Below, piece after piece: positions 56,105 through 64,000 of a stretch of 64,000 nt of DNA. Position numbers and translations under genes: made by a program. The stretch comes from Diphasiastrum complanatum (lineage: Eukaryota; Streptophyta; Lycopodiopsida; Lycopodiales; Lycopodiaceae), in contig CM055095.1 of the NCBI GenBank assembly GCA_029204225.1, positions 69,874,966 through 69,938,965 on the forward strand, in the 5' to 3' direction. Each line of letters opens with the position of its first letter. Within the stretch, counting starts at the first letter, position 1. The notes under the pieces are model-generated. The model saw nothing but the letters and a program-made list of their open reading frames with translations, had not been told where the DNA came from and searched no databases.

Positions 56105-57250
56105 CTCTCAATTAGAGCAAGCGCAATTGTCGCCTCGCCCTAGGAGCAATTATGCTTTTAAGAAGCTATTACTCCTGCTATCGCTAGAGCTGCTCTGAAG
56201 GTGTACAGCAGGTATGAAGAAATCTCTAGTCTGTTTTGAGCTCTGCCATCTTGTCTTCGGAAGAAAGATTGAGGGAGCGAAGACGACATACTTTTTGTTT
56301 CTTGTTAATGTTGCAAAATGCAAACTCGCCATTGTGTCAAATTTAGGTGTCTTATGTGCTGACATTGTAATTGACATTCACTTATACGTTATTAAGTTTG
56401 TTGTAGGCTTTCATCTTGAAAATTTTAAACCAGTTTTAGTGATAAATTTGACATGAAGAGGTTTATTCCAGTGTTTGAACTATTGAAGTGATTGATATTT
56501 CTTAAAAGTTCAGCTTGAAATTTGCTTAGGAAAACTGGTGATCAGGATGGAGCTAAATTTCCTTCACCCCTTAAGTGAGAGAGTGGCCATAGTGTTCTGC
56601 ATTGCCATACCTATGATTTTAGGCCTGAAGTGGCCTCTGCGCACCAGCTCAAGCTGGGATCAACCTCCTGGTAAGCATAGAAACTCTTGTACTCAGATAG
56701 ATTACCTTCAGCTCAGGCTGTGACTCACAGAGAAGCATCCGTCCACCCAGGCATTGGAGCTCTGAACTCTGAACTCTATAATAGCAGTTGGTTCTGCTCT
56801 TTCTTTACAGCCTTTTGAGCTTGTCAGTTCACCAATTTTGAAGATATCCATCACTCTGGAATCACGATGTTTTCACAAATCTCCCTTGCATCCATATTTC
56901 ACCCAGGCATTGGAGTTCTGAACTCTAGTGTGATAATGGCAGTTGGTTCTTTACAGCCTTTCGAGCTTGTCAGTTCACCAATTTTAAAGATATCCATCAC
57001 TCTGAAATCATGATGTTTTCACAAATCTCCCTTGCATCCATATTTTCTTTCCTGCATCCAGTTCTGTTTTCTCATGTGCCCATATTCGCCAGAGCTCAAG
57101 AAGAGGAGGAAAGGAGCTGAACACCAAAGCTACTTATTTTTGGAAGAGTAATTACAATTTTTGTTCCTTTGTCAAATGTATGTAGCTTTTAATGCAACCC
57201 AACAAAAACTTTACATGTTGTTAATAAAAAATAAATGTGGTTCATCACTT
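56105..57250 (+). other. 3' flank or UTR of the DUF7086 gene
   Basis: No further coding pattern. AATAAAAAATAAATG near 57222 is a plausible polyadenylation signal, but earlier ends are possible. The tandem duplication at 56744-57050 lies here. Confidence 0.4.
56744..57050 (+). repeat. 156-bp tandem duplication
   Basis: Copies start at 56744 and 56900 with CACCCAGGCATTGGAG and share CTTGTCAGTTCACCAATTTT and CACAAATCTCCCTTGCATCC. They differ at scattered sites and by small indels. Confidence 0.9.
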
Positions 57251-58930
57251 GTTAATGCTTCACAATAAGTGTTCCTATGCTCTCATTACAAGTCCCAACT
57301 ACACCCTTCCCCATATAACTTCTCGCAAGCACGAATGTGAGATTGTCCGAGTGTTTCCCTAGGCAACTACATTTACGGGGTCTAGAACATCTAGAGAGGC
57401 TGGTTTGGGGGAGCAGGACGAGTACTCGGCCCACCTAGTTAACACTATTCGACCCACCCACCCACCCCCAAGATGATGATGATTACTTGTTGACTATGAT
57501 GTGTATATTCTCTCATCTAATGTCACCTCAAATTACCTTAAGGTGTATACTCTCTCATCTAGTGTCACCTCAAACTACTTGACTAGAGTCCTATCATGCA
57601 TATGTCTATTCATTGAATGTATGTTTTGTCTAGACCTTATGCACTTTGGAGGACTTACACCCTAATAACATACACTCAAATATTTCTTACTATGAACTTC
57701 TAACCACTCAACTACTCAATGTATATTTATCATGGATAGAAATGGAAACCAAACAAACCTGTACCATTTCTTACATTGAAATTGCCAACATACGCACTTT
57801 CATGACTAGAGCAACACACACCATGCATGCTTCATGGACTTTAAAAAGATGTTCTTTTATTTGTTGTATAACATCAAGTCTAGTTCATTGCCTTAGCATT
57901 TGTGCTCTAATGTAAAAATATATTTATGATAATAACTACCGAGATTTCTCTCATAAGAGGATGGATTAACCCGATAGCCATATAGGAACCCTTGACTTAG
58001 GAAAGGGCCCTATAAGCAATGTTCAACGCTAGTTGAGTTCATGTTCACATTATGGGAGTTTGTGCCTAGGCAACCATTTTGACAATTAGCAAGTTTATAG
58101 GTCAATAGCGTGCTTTCTAGACCTATCCGATGGGCAAGTAGAGTCTATGTTGACATTATGCGAGTTACTCACTCTGTTGCATTGAGGTCGATTTTTATTG
58201 TTCCATATGGATGTATAAATGGAAGACTCAAAGTGAAAGGGCCCTTTTAGAGTTGGGAGTTCCTCTGATGCACACTATTATACAACCTCATGCAAATTAT
58301 CAGACACTCAATCCTTTGTCACTCTCAATTGAGCTCCCTTTTATGATCATTTTTGCTATCAATATGCTTGGCAGATTCACCAAGTAAGATCATTTCTTGT
58401 GGACTATGTTTGATTGAGAACCCCACCCCCACCCCCACCTCCACCCCCACCTTGGTATTCCTCTTGTTGCTCATCTTTCCCAATCTCACGGTTATCTAGT
58501 GACTTCCATGTCTTCAAGTTTTTCAGCTCTTGAGGAGAGGTGATAATTTGTGCCATATTTCTCATGTAACAGTTATGATCATAAATATGTCACATGCCAT
58601 TGTGGCTATATACTAGGGTTCTCATTTCTAGAAGAAGCTCATCATATATATAAAATTTTATATCTCTTTTCATAGGTTCACCTAACTTTTGGGGTTCAAC
58701 ATCACAATATTACCAAAAAAAAGCCAATATATAGTAGTATAGTGTATTGTTGCCAAAACATGAATGTAACCAAGTGCTCATCCTATCCATGTTGTGGGGT
58801 TGCATTGGCCTTCACGCAAAAATTGTCCTTGATCATTTACGTAAGGTGTTCCACTATCTCATCACATGGAGCTCAGCTCACATTGTGTTCTACATTAATG
58901 TCATATTCATGACATTTGGCTTGGAATCAA
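57251..58930. other. Intergenic DNA with small repeats
   Basis: 57501-57585 holds two copies of a 42-bp unit (CTCTCATCTA(A/G)TGTCACC). 58427-58452 is a CCACCCCCA run. No gene recognised. Confidence 0.5.
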
Positions 58931-58939
58931 ATTTCCCAA

Positions 58940-59400
58940 TGGATTCGACCCGAGGGCTACATCAAATAAGGTCAAGAAGAAAAGGTGTGTTTCTTGAAAA
59001 AGAGTCTTTATGGACTCAAGCAAGAACCTAGTGGTACTCTAGGCTTAATGCATTTCTAAACTCAATAACCTTTAGATTGAGTTCTTGTGATCCTTCATTG
59101 TCATTAGAATGAATGATAATTTAATCATCATTCTTGTTTTGTACGTAGATGATATCATATTGAGTGGCAATGATGTTGATGGAATTAGAGATGTCAGAAT
59201 TCCCTTATCAAAAGAGTTTAGAATGCTAGATCTGGGCTTTCTTCATTTCATTCTAGGCATAGAGATCTCTAGAGGAGTTTCATTTGTCAATCTAAATATG
59301 CATCTACTATCTTTGAAAGATTTGGAATGAAAAATTATAAAGATAGATACACCAATGGAGCACACGATCGGGCAGAATCTTCAACAAATTGAGATTCTAG
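58940..59400 (+). pseudogene. Copia RT remnant
   Basis: Near 58950 the sequence reads VCFLKKSLYGLKQEPS across frames. 59109-59330 encodes IIILVLYVDDIILSGND through KEFRMLDLGFLHFILGIEI, the RT palm with an intact YVDD. Both sides are broken; no RNase H follows. Confidence 0.85.
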
Positions 59401-59409
59401 CAGATGGCA

Positions 59410-60200
<791 letters not shown>

Positions 60201-60212
60201 TAGTATCAGAAT
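60201..60212 (+). other. Mutated primer-binding site
   Basis: TAGTATCAGAAT directly after the LTR end, against TGGTATCAGAGC. About 20 bp further on, sequence of element J on the other strand begins. Confidence 0.7.
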
Positions 60213-60231
60213 GTAATTTGGTATTATTTGT

Positions 60232-61480
60232 CTGATCACCATTGTCACTCCTTAAGCACTTGATCCTTGTGGAAAATTGATTCTCCCTTGCATTCTTGAA
60301 CTTGATAAAGACATCATACATTTCATCCTTGCTCTTTAGTAGATAGATCCAACAAAATCTACTAAAATCTTCAATGAATGTTACATACATCTTAGCTCCA
60401 CTATTGTTAATTGTAGTAAATCCATGAATATCCGAATGTACAAATTGAAAAGGCTTTGTAGATCTAGTATAAGGTAGTCTATGTGACTTAGACAAAGCAC
60501 AAGATCACAAACATGTTTGATTCCACTTAAGGAACTTGGAAGACCTATCACAATATTATTTCTAGCCATTACCTCCAATGACTTGAAGTTGAGGTGTCCC
60601 ATCCTTTTATGCCAAACCTCTTGAATAGGTATTTGCTCCCTTGCAACACATCCAACTTGGTTAGCAATAACACAAGCATCTAGTTTGAGCAACTTTCCTT
60701 GTCTTTTACCTTTTCCAACCAAGACATCCTTCCTTTTGATCATACAAGCATCTCCATCAAACTCAACCTTGAGGCCTTTACTTAGCATTTGACTCACACT
60801 AAGCAAAATCTTGGTAATAGATGGAATAAACAAGACATCCTCCAAATGAACATTCCTATTTGTAGAGAGAGAAATAGGAATTGTGCCAATCTCTTTTATT
60901 GCACACTCACCATCATTGGTCATGTAGATCACCCTCTTGTCATCTCCACATGCCAACAAAGAAGTGAAGTACTGATCTTTGTAAAAAGTCATGTGTGAAC
61001 TTGCTCCACTATCAGTCCACCAAGGATCTAGATCTCCTTCATTAGCAAGCATACATGAAGACATCACAAAAGCATCATCATTTGCATCTTGAACATCCAA
61101 ACCATTCTCATCAAGAGTAAGATTACCTTGCTTGTCTCCTTGATCTCTCTTTTTCTTGTAGCACTCACTTGCAAAGTGTCCTTTGATGCCACAATATAAG
61201 CATGTGAGCTTTGATCTATCCTTCTTTTTGCCATTTGAAGAAGCCTCCCCTTGATCTTGCCCTTTAGACCACTTACTTTTGGTTTTGCCCTTGAATTTGC
61301 CCTTTGTGAACGTAGCCTCCTCTTGAGGTGTCGATGTAGATCCACCTCTTGCTTGAAGCTTATATTCTTCATTGATCAAGATCTCTTGAAGATCCATAGA
61401 ACTTGGCAAAGTCTTTTGAATAGAAATACTTTGAACAATGTTAGCATGAGCATCCAACAACCATTAAGAATCCCTTGAAC
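60232..61480 (-). pseudogene. Element J (A-like copia): gag end to integrase
   Basis: 60381-61460 is a 359-codon frame with the end of gag (LDAHANIVQSISIQKTLP), a CCHC knuckle (CLYCGIKGHFASEC), the protease (TDSGASSHM) and the HHCC finger start (VWHKRMGHLNFKSL). A frameshift near 60490 leads to 60136-60495, integrase from SKSHRLPYTRS through VHSDIHGF to LRSDNGD. Homology ends at 60232, where the G-type leader joins. On the other side the family-B mini-element cuts gag at 61481. It is close to element E. Confidence 0.87.
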
Positions 61481-62468
61481 TGAAGAAACAAAATGTTTTT
61501 GATTACAAAGCCTTGCTAGCTTTCAGCCCTTCGCCTAACGAAGATGTTCATGAACTCGAACATCTGGAGACATGAAACACGAAGAGTTTCGCGAACACGA
61601 AAGTCAATGGAGACAAAGACGAACGGTTCGCGGACACGAAAGATCCACGAACGAGATTCATTCGCGGTCCAGTACGGAAGAAGGCAGACGAGGTAAACGA
61701 AACTCGTTCAGCGCTCACGCTCCAAGGAGTACCACCAAAGATCACGCAAGTACCCAGAAGTACAGTAATCTGATATGATGGCATGATGTCAGTAGATACT
61801 CCCTAGGTCGTGGTTAATCTGCCACTCTTGTAATTCTCTGGTTAGTTGTAGATGCTTAATCACACTAATCTTAGATTTACACAAAGGGACTGTATCTACT
61901 GGATTATACTTGACATGTAGATCAGAATAGAATACACATAGTGTAATACACAGAAGTCTGGTGCTAGTAAACAATCAAGATAAATTACAAAAAGCAACTC
62001 CGCCTGCGTGCGAGAAGAGCTCTATGTCTAGGATCAGAAGATCCAACTGTCCGCTAGTGAAGTGAGCCTATTACTCGTGAGAGAACCGTGTTTCTCTCAC
62101 GCCAATGCACTGCGTGGATTCGCATGCAGTGCTTGAAGAAATTCAGAAGAGAAATCAATATAGATGATTTTTTTATTGTATCTAATCTTGAATGCGAATG
62201 CATATGCTACTTATTTCATATGTCTGAGTTTTCTTGTTTTTTTGAATTCCGCACTTTGGTTGAAATTATGTCGAATGTTGTATTAATTTTGTGAACATAG
62301 TCCAGTGGGCAGAAGATTCGAAAAGCGTTGTAGTGACTGACTACACTCTGGAGACTGTAGGAGTGACTCAGCTGGTAGTGTCCAGCGGTCACTTCTGAAC
62401 TCCATCTGAGTCCTGGAAGAGAAACACGATCCGCGATCGAGATGGTTTTGTGAATTCTCCTCTCATCA
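61481..62468 (+). repeat. Family B 5' LTR (988 bp)
   Basis: Starts TGAAGAAACAAAATG, ends CTCATCA. Compared with the 3' LTR it has 39 extra bases after 61600, bounded by repeated ACACGAAAG words, plus scattered substitutions. Confidence 0.9.
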
Positions 62469-62469
62469 G

Positions 62470-62481
62470 TGGTATCAGAGC
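62470..62481 (+). other. Family B primer-binding site
   Basis: TGGTATCAGAGC, one base after the LTR end. Confidence 0.93.
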
Positions 62482-62584
62482 AAATTATCTTGTCATATTC
62501 TGACATAGCCAAGAAGCTAGCAGATCCAGGAGGCCAAGCATTCAGGCAATTAACCATCAACAAAGAAACAGACTTCAAGAAGCA

Positions 62585-63277
62585 ATGGCTTCGATCAGCA
62601 GCATGCAGAGCAAGATCTGCACTATACTTGATTCTTCAGGATCTAACTTTCTAGCCTGGAAAGTTAAGACGTCTTTAATACTCAAGGGCAAAGGACTCTT
62701 CCCCTGGGTGGATGGCACAGAAGAAATGCCTACAACAACAAGCAAGGAGCTACGCAAATGGAGGGAGAAAAATGACAAGGCAGTAGCCTTGCTATCATCT
62801 TCCATCGAAGATAGCCTTACACTTGACCTGGCTACACTCTCCAAAGCTAAGGAGATGTGGGATGCACTGCTCATAAGATTTCAGACGAAATCAAGAAGTC
62901 AGATCATGATGCTGGAAGATCAGCTGACAAATCTACAATGGGATGAAAAACACCTCACCTCCTTAATGAGAAAGATGAAAGATTTGTTTCTATCTCTACT
63001 GGATGAATTGGGCAAAACAAAAAATGAGCCTCTGGTCTTGCAGATGGACAACACCTCTGCAATACACCTGACGAAAGATCATGTGTTCCATTCCAGATTG
63101 AAGCACATTGCGATCAAGTATCACTTGATCAAAGATCTGATTGAAAAGAAGATGATGCAGACCACCTTCATAGGAACGAAAGACATGGTTGTTGACATCT
63201 TCACAAAGGCCCTGAACAAAGGACTCTTTGAGAGGCAAAGAAGCAGTCTCGAGATCGTAAAGCTATCACGCTTTTAG
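62585..63277 (+). CDS. Gag-RNase H fusion ORF of the mini-element
   Basis: 230 codons. Residues 1-~142 are copia gag (SSGSNFLAWKVKTSLILKGK, WREKNDKAVALLSSSIEDS, RSQIMMLEDQLTNL). From about residue 144 the frame continues directly as the end of RNase H: LQMDNTSAIHLTKD, FHSRLKHIAIKYHLI, DMVVDIFTKALNKGLF. The zinc knuckles, protease, integrase, RT and the first RNase H catalytic residues are absent, so it cannot polymerise or integrate. The open join suggests a single in-frame deletion of more than 3 kb. The gag part of the 17.9-kb copy matches up to this point and then continues normally. Whether a protein is made is unknown. It may act as gag only, or stay open by chance. Confidence 0.85.
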   Translation: MASISSMQSKICTILDSSGSNFLAWKVKTSLILKGKGLFPWVDGTEEMPTTTSKELRKWREKNDKAVALLSSSIEDSLTLDLATLSKAKEMWDALLIRFQTKSRSQIMMLEDQLTNLQWDEKHLTSLMRKMKDLFLSLLDELGKTKNEPLVLQMDNTSAIHLTKDHVFHSRLKHIAIKYHLIKDLIEKKMMQTTFIGTKDMVVDIFTKALNKGLFERQRSSLEIVKLSRF

Positions 63278-63284
63278 AGGGAGC

Positions 63285-64000
63285 TAAAGAAACAAAATGT
63301 TTCTGATTACAAAGCCTTGCTAGCTTTCAGCCCTTCGCCTGACAAAGATGTTCGCGAACTCGAACATCTGGAGACACGAAACATGAAGAGTTTTGCAAGC
63401 ACGAAAGATCCACGAACGAGATTCCTTTGCGGTCCAGTATGGAAGAAGGCAGACGAGTTAAACGAAACCCGTTCAGCGCTCACACTCCAAGGAGTACCAC
63501 CAAAGATCATGCAAGTACCCAGAAGTAAAGTAATCTGATCTGATGGCATGATGTCAGTAGATACTCCCTAGATCATGGCTAATCTGCCACTCTTGTAATT
63601 CTCTGGTTAGTTGTAGATGCTTAATCACTCTAATCTTAGACTTACACAAAGAGATTATACCTACTGGATTATGCTTGACATATAGATCATAACATAATAT
63701 ACATAGTGTAATACACAGAAGCCTGGTGCTAGTAAGCAATCAAGATGAATTACAGACAGCAACTCCGTCTGCGTGCGAGAAGAGCTTTGTGTCTAGGATC
63801 AGAAGATCCAACTGTCCGCTAGTGAAGCAAGACTATTACTCGTGAGAGAACCGTGTTTCTCTCATGCCAACGCACTGTGTGGATTCGCATGTAGTGCTTG
63901 AAGAAATTCAGAAGAGAAATCAATATAGACGATTTTTTTATTGTATCTGATCTTGAATGTGAATGCATATGTTGCTTATTTCGTATGTCTGAGTTTTCTT
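63285..64000 (+). repeat. Family B 3' LTR, cut by the window end
   Basis: Begins TAAAGAAACAAAATG, so the first dinucleotide has changed from TG to TA. 716 bp are seen; base 64000 corresponds to 62235 in the 5' LTR, after allowing for the 39-bp length difference. Confidence 0.9.

Larger units (their letters stand above)
61481..64000 (+). mobile_element. Family B mini-element (gag-RNase H copia derivative)
   Basis: 5' LTR 61481-62468, primer site 62470-62481, one ORF, purine tract AGAGGGAGC at 63276-63284, 3' LTR from 63285 and cut by the window end (about 233 bp missing, judged from the 5' LTR). The total would be about 2.75 kb. It lies inside gag of element J. Its internal region of about 0.8 kb lacks protease, integrase and RT. 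Confidence 0.9.

Overview
This window is plant nuclear DNA that consists mostly of LTR retrotransposons. The signs are Ty1/copia polyproteins in the order gag-protease-integrase-RT-RNase H, primer-binding sites matching plant initiator tRNA-Met (TGGTATCAGAGC) at about a dozen places on both strands, AT-rich intergenic DNA, and one spliced host gene carrying the land-plant DUF7086 domain. I cannot name the species. A non-flowering land plant is possible but not established.

Layout. 1-1676: intergenic, with a 47-bp minisatellite and a CA tract. 1682-12750: a young family-A copia array, LTR-body-LTR-body-LTR, with two 1,316-codon polyproteins of identical translation and one 5-bp target duplication (CCTAT) around the whole array. 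13449-15567 (-): a broken DUF7869-type gene with one recognisable intron. 15600-17670: repeats and an LTR-like region. 17675-19010: decayed family-B gag. 19146-26800: a decayed A-like element (E), split at 20503-25803 by a non-autonomous LTR element (D, minus strand, target duplication ATAGT) whose only long ORF is an unfamiliar 524-residue protein built from two diverged repeats. 26800-42900: a mosaic of broken copia pieces of at least four families, one Ty3/gypsy scrap and two foldback structures. 43031-48272: a nearly complete but inactivated family-G copia (minus strand, target duplication TTTTT) sitting in the leader of another element. 49619-50640: a G polyprotein tail plus LTR. 50641-54050: no gene seen, several tandem repeats. 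About 54400-57250: the one convincing host gene, encoding a 217-residue DUF7086 protein with an N-terminal LxLxL motif. 58940-61480: copia remnants and a 231-bp CT tract. 61481-64000: a compact family-B derivative whose single ORF joins gag directly to the end of RNase H. Its 3' LTR runs off the window.

How the parts relate. Family A has every catalytic motif and could be autonomous. D and the family-B mini-element lack most enzymes and would need proteins supplied by relatives. Insertion order can be read from the nesting: D entered E, G entered K, and the family-B mini-element entered J. The most interesting items are the three-LTR array with a single target duplication, the D ORF, the gag-RNase H fusion, the inverted-repeat-bounded flipped integrase segment near 37.3-37.7 kb, and a CACACGTGTG palindrome recurring in unrelated LTRs.
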